From Nematostella vectensis (taxonomy: Eukaryota > Cnidaria > Anthozoa > Actiniaria > Edwardsiidae), in NCBI RefSeq assembly GCF_932526225.1, contig NC_064048.1:11911665-11975664 (forward strand): a stretch of 64,000 bases of DNA. Direction: 5' to 3'. Below, in pieces: positions 51,762 through 64,000 of this stretch. The translations under genes and the position numbers were made by a program. How positions within the stretch are numbered: the stretch's first letter is position 1; each line of letters begins with the position of its first letter. The notes beneath the pieces were generated by a model. It was not told where the DNA came from, ran no database searches, and worked only from the letters and a program-made list of their open reading frames with translations.

Positions 51762-52930
51762 GTTCAAGATAACGTTTTTTAGTATTTTTTTATAATACTC
51801 ATCAAAAAAGTGGTGTGACATAGGTTCGTCTACCTGATCCAGGATACTAAAGATACAGGCTTGATATGCATTATATACAGCTAGCAAAATGAGCTTGCTA
51901 GCTTTACTGATTATTTGTATTCGATATTTTCCTAGTAAGAGAACAAAAATAAAAGGCAAAGAGTCGAGGAAGTAAACAAGTTATGTGATCTTTAATGTTT
52001 TATTAGGAGGGGTACATTTTGTACAAAGAAGCATACATAGAATATGCTTAAAAGTGCAGTGTGATGAAGAGCTTTGCAATAGCTCTCCGGCCAGGACACA
52101 ATGAATTTCAGTCAAATTCTAATGTTGACCTAAGAGCCTTTGGTCCATGTGGAAGACTTAAATTCAAAGGAAATGCCCACAAACTGTCAATAAACATTCA
52201 GTAAAATATCGAATATTATTTTAACAAAGCATTGACAACTATTAAAGTTCAACTGTGTGTAGACAATTGAAAGCCTACAAGAAACACTGACTCCAGACAT
52301 GCGCAGTGCCATGACGCTGCCCCTTTAATGAGTGGAGAGGGGAGGGATACAAGTTTATTAAAAGTCTATTTGTGAGACCAACAAACTGGTTGAAAGAACA
52401 AGCGTGTTAATAGTAAAACAATTATTTGATTACAAAACTACTGTAGATTCCTTTGCACCAAGATAATAACACACATTATTTTGTTTGTTATTTAGGAGGA
52501 ACGATACGAGCTCTACGAGACAAATGAGAAGTATTTATTACTCATCTAAATTATACACGTAAATAATAATATTCAAAAGAACTACTGTAACTAAGTAAGT
52601 AACACTCACATGTTTTTAAAATTTTAAATAAGTATACAGTTTCATTCAGATACATCTTGTGGTCACTGTGCCATCTACAGGGCCATACCCAAAGCACCTG
52701 TGCACCCCATCCAACTAAGGGCATCGGCTGCACAGATGTTCCTGATAAATGGGGCAGGAAAATTTTCCGCGACACCGTGCTTTCATGGTCCCCCATGATT
52801 CCTTGTTGGGTGAAGCCCCTCTAGATGTTGACATGTCAACTTCGCAGTCACATGAAAGAAATGTCTAATAGTGTTTTGCAGTCAAGTTGGTTTACGATAA
52901 TTGGTTACAATAGTTGGTTACAACAATTTT
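51223..52930 (+). repeat. Unit copy 31 (1,708 bp)
   Basis: One extra AAT triplet in the A-rich segment (near 51290-51300). B box at 51691-51701; T tract of 27 (51730-51756) after a single G. Shares AAAAGGCAAAG (near 51951) with copy 33. Private TACAACAATTTTG close to its right end (near 52919). Confidence 0.98.
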
Positions 52931-53432
52931 GAAAAATTGTTATCATAGCTATGGTCAAATACTGTACATAGAACTGCAAATAAAAAGACTAAAAAAATAA
53001 TAATAAAAATAAAGCAAAACTAAAAGTAAAGCAAAAAACGACAGAGACATTCTGTACACAATAAAAGACAATGCGCCCGCGTGCGTTACGATGCCACGCC
53101 GACATAGCGAGCCCCCAAGGGACCCAAAACGCCCACATAGACCTGTATTTTTTTTCATCCTATATCTCAGCGAGCTGTGCGTGGCGTAACCGTATTACAG
53201 GCCTGGGATCCTGGTTATTGTCCTCCCCATAAATGCGCGGGTTGGAATACCTTGCAAGAGTGTTGTACAGCATATTCGCCGGAAATATCGGTGCTTGGGG
53301 CCTTCGGGTTCTTTACAGCCTTCCGTAAAAGCCTTGTGCTGCCATACCGATTGGGTAATCCGTATGTATGGTTTCCGTTTTGTTCTTTAGGCCGGGTTCG
53401 ATCCCAGGCCAATGGCCTTTTTTTTTCTCTAT

Positions 53433-53483
<51 letters not shown>

Positions 53484-54652
53484 GTTCAAGATAACGTTTT
53501 TTAGTATTTTTTTATAATACTCATCAAAAAAGTGGTGTGACATAGGTTCGTCTACCTGATCCAGGATACTAAAGATACAGGCTTGATATGCATTATATAC
53601 AGCTAGCAAAATGAGCTTGCTAGCTTTACTGATTATTTGTATTCGATATTTTCCTAGTAAGAGAACAAAAATAAAAAGCAAAGAGTCGAGGAAGTAAACA
53701 AGTTATGTGATCTTTAATGTTTTATTAGGAGGGGTACATTTTGTACAAAGAAGCATACATAGAATATGCTTAAAAGTGCAGTGTGATGAAGAGCTTTGCA
53801 ATAGCTCTCCGGCCAGGACACAATGAATTTCAGTCAAATTCTAATGTTGACCTAAGAGCCTTTGGTCCATGTGGAAGACTTAAATTCAAAGGAAATGCCC
53901 ACAAACTGTCAATAAACATTCAGTAAAATATCGAATATTATTTTAACAAAGCATTGACAACTATTAAAGTTCAACTGTGTGTAGACAATTGAAAGCCTAC
54001 AAGAAACACTGACTCCAGACATGCGCAGTGCCATGACGCTGCCCCTTTAATGAGTGGAGAGGGGAGGGATACAAGTTTATTAAAAGTCTATTTGTGAGAC
54101 CAACAAACTGGTTGAAAGAACAAGCGTGTTAATAGTAAAACAATTATTTGATTACAAAACTACTGTAGATTCCTTTGCACCAAGATAATAACACACATTA
54201 TTTTGTTTGTTATTTAGGAGGAACGATACGAGCTCTACGAGACAAATGAGAAGTATTTATTACTCATCTAAATTATACACGTAAATAATAATATTCAAAA
54301 GAACTACTGTAACTAAGTAAGTAACACTCACATGTTTTTAAAATTTTAAATAAGTATACAGTTTCATTCAGATACATCTTGTGGTCACTGTGCCATCTAC
54401 AGGGCCATACCCAAAGCACCTGTGCACCCCATCCAACTAAGGGCATCGGCTGCACAGATGTTCCTGATAAATGGGGCAGGAAAATTTTCCGCGACACCGT
54501 GCTTTCATGGTCCCCCATGATTCCTTGTTGGGTGAAGCCCCTCTAGATGTTGACATGTCAACTTCGCAGTCACATGAAAGAAATGTCTAATAGTGTTTTG
54601 CAGTCAAGTTGGTTTACGATAATTGGTTACAATAGTTGGTTACAATAATTTT
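52931..54652 (+). repeat. Unit copy 32 (1,722 bp)
   Basis: B box at 53395-53405; T tract of 44 (53435-53478). A run is 7. Private CCCATAAATGCGC near 53226, which puts a stop into the + strand frame present in most other copies. Confidence 0.98.
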
Positions 54653-56356
54653 GAAAAATTGTTATCATAGCTATGGTCAAATACTGTACATAGAACTGCA
54701 AATAAAAAGACTAAAAAAAATAATAATAAAAATAAAGCAAAACTAAAAGTAAAGCAAAAAACGACAGAGACATTCTGTACACAATAAAAGACAATGCGCC
54801 CGCGTGCGTTACGATGCCACGCCGACATAGCGAGCCCCCAAGGGACCCAAAACGCCCACATAGACCTGTATTTTTTTTCATCCTATATCTCAGCGAGCTG
54901 TGCGTGGCGTAACCGTATTACAGGCCTGGGATCCTGGTTATTGTCCTCCCCATTAATGCGCGGGTTGGAATACCTTGCAAGAGTGTTGTACAGCATATTC
55001 GCCGGAAATATCGGTGCTTGGGGCCTTCGGGTTCTTTACAGCCTTCCGTAAAAGCCTTGTGCTGCCATACCGATTGGGTAATCCGTATGTATGGTTTCCG
55101 TTTTGTTCTTTAGGCCGGGTTCGATCCCAGGCCAATGGCCTTTTTTTTTCTCTATGGTTTTTTTTTTTTTTTTTTTTTTTTACACAGTTCAAGATAACGT
55201 TTTTTAGTATTTTTTTTATAATACTCATCAAAAAAGTGGTGTGACATAGGTTCGTCTACCTGATCCAGGATACTAAAGATACAGGCTTGATATGCATTAT
55301 ATACAGCTAGCAAAATGAGCTTGCTAGCTTTACTGATTATTTGTATTCGATATTTTCCTAGTAAGAGAACAAAAATAAAAGGCAAAGAGTCGAGGAAGTA
55401 AACAAGTTATGTGATCTTTAATGTTTTATTAGGAGGGGTACATTTTGTACAAAGAAGCATACATAGAATATGCTTAAAAGTGCAGTGTGATGAAGAGCTT
55501 TGCAATAGCTCTCCGGCCAGGACACAATGAATTTCAGTCAAATTCTAATGTTGACCTAAGAGCCTTTGGTCCATGTGGAAGACTTAAATTCAAAGGAAAT
55601 GCCCACAAACTGTCAATAAACATTCAGTAAAATATCGAATATTATTTTAACAAAGCATTGACAACTATTAAAGTTCAACTGTGTGTAGACAATTGAAAGC
55701 CTACAAGAAACACTGACTCCAGACATGCGCAGTGCCATGACGCTGCCCCTTTAATGAGTGGAGAGGGGAGGGATACAAGTTTATTAAAAGTCTATTTGTG
55801 AGACCAACAAACTGGTTGAAAGAACAAGCGTGTTAATAGTAAAACAATTATTTGATTACAAAACTACTGTAGATTCCTTTGCACCAAGATAATAACACAC
55901 ATTATTTTGTTTGTTATTTAGGAGGAACGATACGAGCTCTACGAGACAAATGAGAAGTATTTATTACTCATCTAAATTATACACGTAAATAATAATATTC
56001 AAAAGAACTACTGTAACTAAGTAAGTAACACTCACATGTTTTTAAAATTTTAAATAAGTATACAGTTTCATTCAGATACATCTTGTGGTCACTGTGCCAT
56101 CTACAGGGCCATACCCAAAGCACCTGTGCACCCCATCCAACTAAGGGCATCGGCTGCACAGATGTTCCTGATAAATGGGGCAGGAAAATTTTCCGCGACA
56201 CCGTGCTTTCATGGTCCCCCATGATTCCTTGTTGGGTGAAGCCCCTCTAGATGTTGACATGTCAACTTCGCAGTCACATGAAAGAAATGTCTAATAGTGT
56301 TTTGCAGTCAAGTTGGTTTACGATAATTGGTTACAATAGTTGGTTACAATAATTTT
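54653..56356 (+). repeat. Unit copy 33 (1,704 bp)
   Basis: B box at 55118-55128; T tract of 24 (55158-55181). The second, shorter T run (TAGTA then T before ATAAT) has one extra T near 55210. Shares AAAAGGCAAAG (near 55376) with copy 31. Confidence 0.98.
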
Positions 56357-58077
56357 GAAAAATTGTTATCATAGCTATGGTCAAATACTGTACATAGAAC
56401 TGCAAATAAAAAGACTAAAAAAAATAATAATAAAAATAAAGCAAAACTAAAAGTAAAGCAAAAAACGACAGAGACATTCTGTACACAATAAAAGACAATG
56501 CGCCCGCGTGCGTTACGATGCCACGCCGACATAGCGAGCCCCCAAGGGACCCAAAACGCCCACATAGACCTGTATTTTTTTTCATCCTATATCTCAGCGA
56601 GCTGTGCGTGGCGTAACCGTATTACAGGCCTGGGATCCTGGTTATTGTCCTCCCCATTAATGCGCGGGTTGGAATACCTTGCAAGAGTGTTGTACAGCAT
56701 ATTCGCCGGAAATATCGGTGCTTGGGGCCTTCGGGTTCTTTACAGCCTTCCGTAAAAGCCTTGTGCTGCCATACCGATTGGGTAATCGGTATGTATGGTT
56801 TCCGTTTTGTTCTTTAGGCCGGGTTCGATCCCAGGCCAATGGCCTTTTTTTTTCTCTATGGTTTTTTTTTCTCTATGGTTTTTTTTTTTTTTTTTTTTTT
56901 TTTACACAGTTCAAGATAACGTTTTTTAGTATTTTTTTATAATACTCATCAAAAAAGTGGTGTGACATAGGTTCGTCTACCTGATCCAGGATACTAAAGA
57001 TACAGGCTTGATATGCATTATATACAGCTAGCAAAATGAGCTTGCTAGCTTTACTGATTATTTGTATTCGATATTTTCCTAGTAAGAGAACAAAAATAAA
57101 AAGCAAAGAGTCGAGGAAGTAAACAAGTTATGTGATCTTTAATGTTTTATTAGGAGGGGTACATTTTGTACAAAGAAGCATACATAGAATATGCTTAAAA
57201 GTGCAGTGTGATGAAGAGCTTTGCAATAGCTCTCCGGCCAGGACACAATGAATTTCAGTCAAATTCTAATGTTGACCTAAGAGCCTTTGGTCCATGTGGA
57301 AGACTTAAATTCAAAGGAAATGCCCACAAACTGTCAATAAACATTCAGTAAAATATCGAATATTATTTTAACAAAGCATTGACAACTATTAAAGTTCAAC
57401 TGTGTGTAGACAATTGAAAGCCTACAAGAAACACTGACTCCAGACATGCGCAGTGCCATGACGCTGCCCCTTTAATGAGTGGAGAGGGGAGGGATACAAG
57501 TTTATTAAAAGTCTATTTGTGAGACCAACAAACTGGTTGAAAGAACAAGCGTGTTAATAGTAAAACAATTATTTGATTACAAAACTACTGTAGATTCCTT
57601 TGCACCAAGATAATAACACACATTATTTTGTTTGTTATTTAGGAGGAACGATACGAGCTCTACGAGACAAATGAGAAGTATTTATTACTCATCTAAATTA
57701 TACACGTAAATAATAATATTCAAAAGAACTACTGTAACTAAGTAAGTAACACTCACATGTTTTTAAAATTTTAAATAAGTATACAGTTTCATTCAGATAC
57801 ATCTTGTGGTCACTGTGCCATCTACAGGGCCATACCCAAAGCACCTGTGCACCCCATCCAACTAAGGGCATCGGCTGCACAGATGTTCCTGATAAATGGG
57901 GCAGGAAAATTTTCCGCGACACCGTGCTTTCATGGTCCCCCATGATTCCTTGTTGGGTGAAGCCCCTCTAGATGTTGACATGTCAACTTCGCAGTCACAT
58001 GAAAGAAATGTCTAATAGTGTTTTGCAGTCAAGTTGGTTTACGATAATTGGTTACAATAGTTGGTTACAATAATTTT
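56357..58077 (+). repeat. Unit copy 34 (1,721 bp), duplicated tail block
   Basis: B box at 56822-56832. The T9-CTCTATGG block is present twice: after the first CTCTATGG come T9 (56862-56870), a second CTCTATGG (56871-56878), then T25 (56879-56903). Private GTAATCGGTATG near 56783. Confidence 0.98.
56844..56903 (+). repeat. Duplicated T9-CTCTATGG tail in copy 34
   Basis: T9-CTCTATGG is repeated in tandem before the main T25 tract. Both blocks carry GG, unlike copy 10, so the two duplications are probably independent events at the same site. Confidence 0.9.
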
Positions 58078-58580
58078 GAAAAATTGTTATCATAGCTATG
58101 GTCAAATACTGTACATAGAACTGCAAATAAAAAGACTAAAAAAAATAATAATAAAAATAAAGCAAAACTAAAAGTAAAGCAAAAAACGACAGAGACATTC
58201 TGTACACAATAAAAGACAATGCGCCCGCGTGCGTTACGATGCCACGCCGACATAGCGAGCCCCCAAGGGACCCAAAACGCCCACATAGACCTGTATTTTT
58301 TTTCATCCTATATCTCAGCGAGCTGTGCGTGGCGTAACCGTATTACAGGCCTGGGATCCTGGTTATTGTCCTCCCCATTAATGCGCGGGTTGGAATACCT
58401 TGCAAGAGTGTTGTACAGCATATTCGCCGGAAATATCGGTGCTTGGGGCCTTCGGGTTCTTTACAGCCTTCCGTAAAAGCCTTGTGCTGCCATACCGATT
58501 GGGTAATCCGTATGTATGGTTTCCGTTTTGTTCTTTAGGCCGGGTTCGATCCCAGGCCAATGGCCTTTTTTTTTCTCTAT

Positions 58581-58617
<37 letters not shown>

Positions 58618-59786
58618 GTTCAAGATAACGTTTTTTAGTATTTTTTTATAATACTCATCAAAAAAGTGGTGTGACATAGGTTCGTCTACCTGATCCAGGA
58701 TACTAAAGATACAGGCTTGATATGCATTATATACAGCTAGCAAAATGAGCTTGCTAGCTTTACTGATTATTTGTATTCGATATTTTCCTAGTAAGAGAAC
58801 AAAAATAAAAAGCAAAGAGTCGAGGAAGTAAACAAGTTATGTGATCTTTAATGTTTTATTAGGAGGGGTACATTTTGTACAAAGAAGCATACATAGAATA
58901 TGCTTAAAAGTGCAGTGTGATGAAGAGCTTTGCAATAGCTCTCCGGCCAGGACACAATGAATTTCAGTCAAATTCTAATGTTGACCTAAGAGCCTTTGGT
59001 CCATGTGGAAGACTTAAATTCAAAGGAAATGCCCACAAACTGTCAATAAACATTCAGTAAAATATCGAATATTATTTTAACAAAGCATTGACAACTATTA
59101 AAGTTCAACTGTGTGTAGACAATTGAAAGCCTACAAGAAACACTGACTCCAGACATGCGCAGTGCCATGACGCTGCCCCTTTAATGAGTGGAGAGGGGAG
59201 GGATACAAGTTTATTAAAAGTCTATTTGTGAGACCAACAAACTGGTTGAAAGAACAAGCGTGTTAATAGTAAAACAATTATTTGATTACAAAACTACTGT
59301 AGATTCCTTTGCACCAAGATAATAACACACATTATTTTGTTTGTTATTTAGGAGGAACGATACGAGCTCTACGAGACAAATGAGAAGTATTTATTACTCA
59401 TCTAAATTATACACGTAAATAATAATATTCAAAAGAACTACTGTAACTAAGTAAGTAACACTCACATGTTTTTAAAATTTTAAATAAGTATACAGTTTCA
59501 TTCAGATACATCTTGTGGTCACTGTGCCATCTACAGGGCCATACCCAAAGCACCTGTGCACCCCATCCAACTAAGGGCATCGGCTGCACAGATGTTCCTG
59601 ATAAATGGGGCAGGAAAATTTTCCGCGACACCGTGCTTTCATGGTCCCCCATGATTCCTTGTTGGGTGAAGCCCCTCTAGATGTTGACATGTCAACTTCG
59701 CAGTCACATGAAAGAAATGTCTAATAGTGTTTTGCAGTCAAGTTGGTTTACGATAATTGGTTACAATAGTTGGTTACAATAATTTT
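58078..59786 (+). repeat. Unit copy 35 (1,709 bp)
   Basis: B box at 58543-58553; T tract of 30 (58583-58612). No private substitution noticed. Confidence 0.98.
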
Positions 59787-60291
59787 GAAAAATTGTTATC
59801 ATAGCTATGGTCAAATACTGTACATAGAACTGCAAATAAAAAGACTAAAAAAAATAATAATAAAAATAAAGCAAAACTAAAAGTAAAGCAAAAAACGACA
59901 GAGACATTCTGTACACAATAAAAGACAATGCGCCCGCGTGCGTTACGATGCCACGCCGACATAGCGAGCCCCCAAGGGACCCAAAACGCCCACATAGACC
60001 TGTATTTTTTTTCATCCTATATCTCAGCGAGCTGTGCGTGGCGTAACCGTATTACAGGCCTGGGATCCTGGTTATTGTCCTCCCCATTAATGCGCGGGTT
60101 GGAATACCTTGCAAGAGTGTTGTACAGCATATTCGCCGGAAATATCGGTGCTTGGGGCCTTCGGGTTCTTTACAGCCTTCCGTAAAAGCCTTGTGCTGCC
60201 ATACCGATTGGGTAATCCGTATGTATGGTTTCCGTTTTGTTCTTTAGGCCGGGTTCGATCCCAGGCCAATGGCCTTTTTTTTTCTCTATGG

Positions 60292-60322
<31 letters not shown>

Positions 60323-61491
60323 GTTCAAGATAACGTTTTTTAGTATTTTTTTATAATACTCATCAAAAAAGTGGTGTGACATAGGTTCGTCTACCTGATC
60401 CAGGATACTAAAGATACAGGCTTGATATGCATTATATACAGCTAGCAAAATGAGCTTGCTAGCTTTACTGATTATTTGTATTCGATATTTTCCTAGTAAG
60501 AGAACAAAAATAAAAAGCAAAGAGTCGAGGAAGTAAACAAGTTATGTGATCTTTAATGTTTTATTAGGAGGGGTACATTTTGTACAAAAAAGCATACATA
60601 GAATATGCTTAAAAGTGCAGTGTGATGAAGAGCTTTGCAATAGCTCTCCGGCCAGGACACAATGAATTTAAGTCAAATTCTAATGTTGACCTAAGAGCCT
60701 TTGGTCCATGTGGAAGACTTAAATTCAAAGGAAATGCCCACAAACTGTCAATAAACATTCAGTAAAATATCGAATATTATTTTAACAAAGCATTGACAAC
60801 TATTAAAGTTCAACTGTGTGTAGACAATTGAAAGCCTACAAGAAACACTGACTCCAGACATGCGCAGTGCCATGACGCTGCCCCTTTAATGAGTGGAGAG
60901 GGGAGGGATACAAGTTTATTAAAAGTCTATTTGTGAGACCAACAAACTGGTTGAAAGAACAAGCGTGTTAATAGTAAAACAATTATTTGATTACAAAACT
61001 ACTGTAGATTCCTTTGCACCAAGATAATAACACACATTATTTTGTTTGTTATTTAGGAGGAACGATACGAGCTCTACGAGACAAATGAGAAGTATTTATT
61101 ACTCATCTAAATTATACACGTAAATAATAATATTCAAAAGAACTACTGTAACTAAGTAAGTAACACTCACATGTTTTTAAAATTTTAAATAAGTATACAG
61201 TTTCATTCAGATACATCTTGTGGTCACTGTGCCATCTACAGGGCCATACCCAAAGCACCTGTGCACCCCATCCAACTAAGGGCATCGGCTGCACAGATGT
61301 TCCTGATAAATGGGGCAGGAAAATTTTCCGCGACACCGTGCTTTCATGGTCCCCCATGATTCCTTGTTGGGTGAAGCCCCTCTAGATGTTGACATGTCAA
61401 CTTCGCAGTCACATGAAAGAAATGTCTAATAGTGTTTTGCAGTCAAGTTGGTTTACGATAATTGGTTACAATAGTTGGTTACAATAATTTT
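59787..61491 (+). repeat. Unit copy 36 (1,705 bp)
   Basis: B box at 60252-60262; T tract of 26 (60292-60317). Private TACAAAAAAGCAT (near 60583) and GAATTTAAGTC (near 60664). Confidence 0.98.
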
Positions 61492-61994
61492 GAAAAATTG
61501 TTATCATAGCTATGGTCAAATACTGTACATAGAACTGCAAATAAAAAGACTAAAAAAAATAATAATAAAAATAAAGCAAAACTAAAAGTAAAGCAAAAAA
61601 CGACAGAGACATTCTGTACACAATAAAAGACAATGCGCCCGCGTGCGTTACGATGCCACGCCGACATAGCGAGCCCCCAAGGGACCCAAAACGCCCACAT
61701 AGACCTGTATTTTTTTTCATCCTATATCTCAGCGAGCTGTGCGTGGCGTAACCGTATTACAGGCCTGGGATCCTGGTTATTGTCCTCCCCATTAATGCGC
61801 GGGTTGGAATACCTTGCAAGAGTGTTGTACAGCATATTCGCCGGAAATATCGGTGCTTGGGGCCTTCGGGTTCTTTACAGCCTTCCGTAAAAGCCTTGTG
61901 CTGCCATACCGATTGGGTAATCCGTATGTATGGTTTCCGTTTTGTTCTTTAGGCCGGGTTCGATCCCAGGCCAATGGCCTTTTTTTTTCTCTAT

Positions 61995-62032
<38 letters not shown>

Positions 62033-63201
62033 GTTCAAGATAACGTTTTTTAGTATTTTTTTATAATACTCATCAAAAAAGTGGTGTGACATAGGTTCGT
62101 CTACCTGATCCAGGATACTAAAGATACAGGCTTGATATGCATTATATACAGCTAGCAAAATGAGCTTGCTAGCTTTACTGATTATTTGTATTCGATATTT
62201 TCCTAGTAAGAGAACAAAAATAAAAAGCAAAGAGTCGAGGAAGTAAACAAGTTATGTGATCTTTAATGTTTTATTAGGAGGGGTACATTTTGTACAAAGA
62301 AGCATACATAGAATATGCTTAAAAGTGCAGTGTGATGAAGAGCTTTGCAATAGCTCTCCGGCCAGGACACAATGAATTTCAGTCAAATTGTAATGTTGAC
62401 CTAAGAGCCTTTGGTCCATGTGGAAGACTTAAATTCAAAGGAAATGCCCACAAACTGTCAATAAACATTCAGTAAAATATCGAATATTATTTTAACAAAG
62501 CATTGACAACTATTAAAGTTCAACTGTGTGTAGACAATTGAAAGCCTACAAGAAACACTGACTCCAGACATGCGCAGTGCCATGACGCTGCCCCTTTAAT
62601 GAGTGGAGAGGGGAGGGATACAAGTTTATTAAAAGTCTATTTGTGAGACCAACAAACTGGTTGAAAGAACAAGCGTGTTAATAGTAAAACAATTATTTGA
62701 TTACAAAACTACTGTAGATTCCTTTGCACCAAGATAATAACACACATTATTTTGTTTGTTATTTAGGAGGAACGATACGAGCTCTACGAGACAAATGAGA
62801 AGTATTTATTACTCATCTAAATTATACACGTAAATAATAATATTCAAAAGAACTACTGTAACTAAGTAAGTAACACTCACATGTTTTTAAAATTTTAAAT
62901 AAGTATACAGTTTCATTCAGATACATCTTGTGGTCACTGTGCCATCTACAGGGCCATACCCAAAGCACCTGTGCACCCCATCCAACTAAGGGCATCGGCT
63001 GCACAGATGTTCCTGATAAATGGGGCAGGAAAATTTTCCGCGACACCGTGCTTTCATGGTCCCCCATGATTCCTTGTTGGGTGAAGCCCCTCTAGATGTT
63101 GACATGTCAACTTCGCAGTCACATGAAAGAAATGTCTAATAGTGTTTTGCAGTCAAGTTGGTTTACGATAATTGGTTACAATAGTTGGTTACAATAATTT
63201 T
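61492..63201 (+). repeat. Unit copy 37 (1,710 bp)
   Basis: B box at 61957-61967; T tract of 31 (61997-62027). Carries the G variant (CAAATTGTAATG near 62390) otherwise seen only in copies 2, 4 and 12, more than 40 kb away. Confidence 0.98.
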
Positions 63202-64000
63202 GAAAAATTGTTATCATAGCTATGGTCAAATACTGTACATAGAACTGCAAATAAAAAGACTAAAAAAAATAATAATAAAAATAAAGCAAAACTAAAAGTA
63301 AAGCAAAAAACGACAGAGACATTCTGTACACAATAAAAGACAATGCGCCCGCGTGCGTTACGATGCCACGCCGACATAGCGAGCCCCCAAGGGACCCAAA
63401 ACGCCCACATAGACCTGTATTTTTTTTCATCCTATATCTCAGCGAGCTGTGCGTGGCGTAACCGTATTACAGGCCTGGGATCCTGGTTATTGTCCTCCCC
63501 ATTAATGCGCGGGTTGGAATACCTTGCAAGAGTGTTGTACAGCATATTCGCCGGAAATATCGGTGCTTGGGGCCTTCGGGTTCTTTACAGCCTTCCGTAA
63601 AAGCCTTGTGCTGCCATACCGATTGGGTAATCCGTATGTATGGTTTCCGTTTTGTTCTTTAGGCCGGGTTCGATCCCAGGCCAATGGCCTTTTTTTTTCT
63701 CTATGTTTTTTTTTTTTTTTTTTTTTTTACACAGTTCAAGATAACGTTTTTTAGTATTTTTTTATAATACTCATCAAAAAAGTGGTGTGACATAGGTTCG
63801 TCTACCTGATCCAGGATACTAAAGATACAGGCTTGATATGCATTATATACAGCTAGCAAAATGAGCTTGCTAGCTTTACTGATTATTTGTATTCGATATT
63901 TTCCTAGTAAGAGAACAAAAATAAAAAGCAAAGAGTCGAGGAAGTAAACAAGTTATGTGATCTTTAATGTTTTATTAGGAGGGGTACATTTTGTACAAAG
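63202..64000 (+). repeat. Unit copy 38 (partial, first 799 bp)
   Basis: Cut by the window edge in the AT-rich part. B box at 63667-63677; T tract of 23 (63706-63728) after a single G. The array therefore continues to the right. Confidence 0.98.

Larger units (their letters stand above)
1..64000. repeat. 1.7-kb macrosatellite tandem array (37 complete units plus a partial one)
   Basis: The whole window is one direct tandem repeat. The same sequence, beginning GAAAAATTGTTATCATAG, recurs at 1, 1704, 3412, 5127, 6833 and so on to 63202, always in the same orientation with nothing between copies. Unit length runs from 1,686 to 1,723 bp, and most of the spread comes from one T tract. By eye, copies differ at a few positions to about ten, apart from that tract. 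Near-identity over 37 copies is what concerted evolution by unequal exchange or gene conversion gives in eukaryotic satellite or macrosatellite DNA. The family is not one I recognise. The phase is arbitrary. Neither array end is present. Confidence 0.99.

Noticed and set aside
1-64000. CRISPR array or other short-spacer repeat system
   Set aside because: The repeat unit is 1.7 kb with no unique spacers; nothing like 25-40-bp repeats alternating with unique sequence exists here.

Overview
The window is a single uninterrupted head-to-tail tandem array. A unit of about 1.7 kb (1,686 to 1,723 bp) is repeated 37 full times, and a 38th copy is cut by the right edge. No unique flanking sequence is visible at either end, so the true array is longer than 64 kb. 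With the phase set at the first base, unit starts are 1, 1704, 3412, 5127, 6833 and so on to 63202. Copies differ mostly by the length of one T tract plus a handful of substitutions each. This is the pattern of a homogenised eukaryotic macrosatellite. I do not recognise the family and cannot name the species. Eukaryotic nuclear DNA is the only sensible reading, given the long-period satellite organisation, the long homopolymers, a tRNA-type internal promoter motif and the absence of dense coding.

Each unit has four parts (positions as in copy 1). (1) 1-140 is an A-rich segment with short direct repeats and a 10-bp palindrome. (2) 141-488 is a CpG-rich core holding about 25 CpG in about 335 bp, against about 19 in the following 1.17 kb. 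Its right end carries an exact pol III B-box match inside a degenerate tRNA-like fold (419-487), closed by a GGCC hairpin and a T9 run that would terminate pol III. A separate good A-box match lies far upstream (253-263). (3) 489-529 is a T-rich tail: T9, then CTCTATG(G), then a T tract of 22 to 45 bases that is the main source of length variation. (4) 530-1703 is AT-rich DNA with no gene I can identify. It contains a 9-bp-stem hairpin, a perfect 14-bp palindrome and a 12-bp direct repeat close to the unit junction.

I find no protein-coding gene. Open frames of 60-150 codons recur in every copy only because the copies are nearly identical. They change frame with homopolymer length, lose starts and stops, and accumulate replacements freely. 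The one plausible functional element is a short pol III-type RNA or tRNA-derived SINE-like module repeated once per unit.

The variants record how the array evolves. Two small deletions (copies 9 and 18) fall exactly between short direct repeats. The CTCTATG tail block is duplicated in copies 10 and 34. Copy 10 is the most diverged. Some variants are shared by neighbours (copies 18 and 19), others by distant copies (2, 4, 12 and 37). Substitutions are denser in copies 10-22 than in copies 28-38. All comparisons were by eye, without alignment software.
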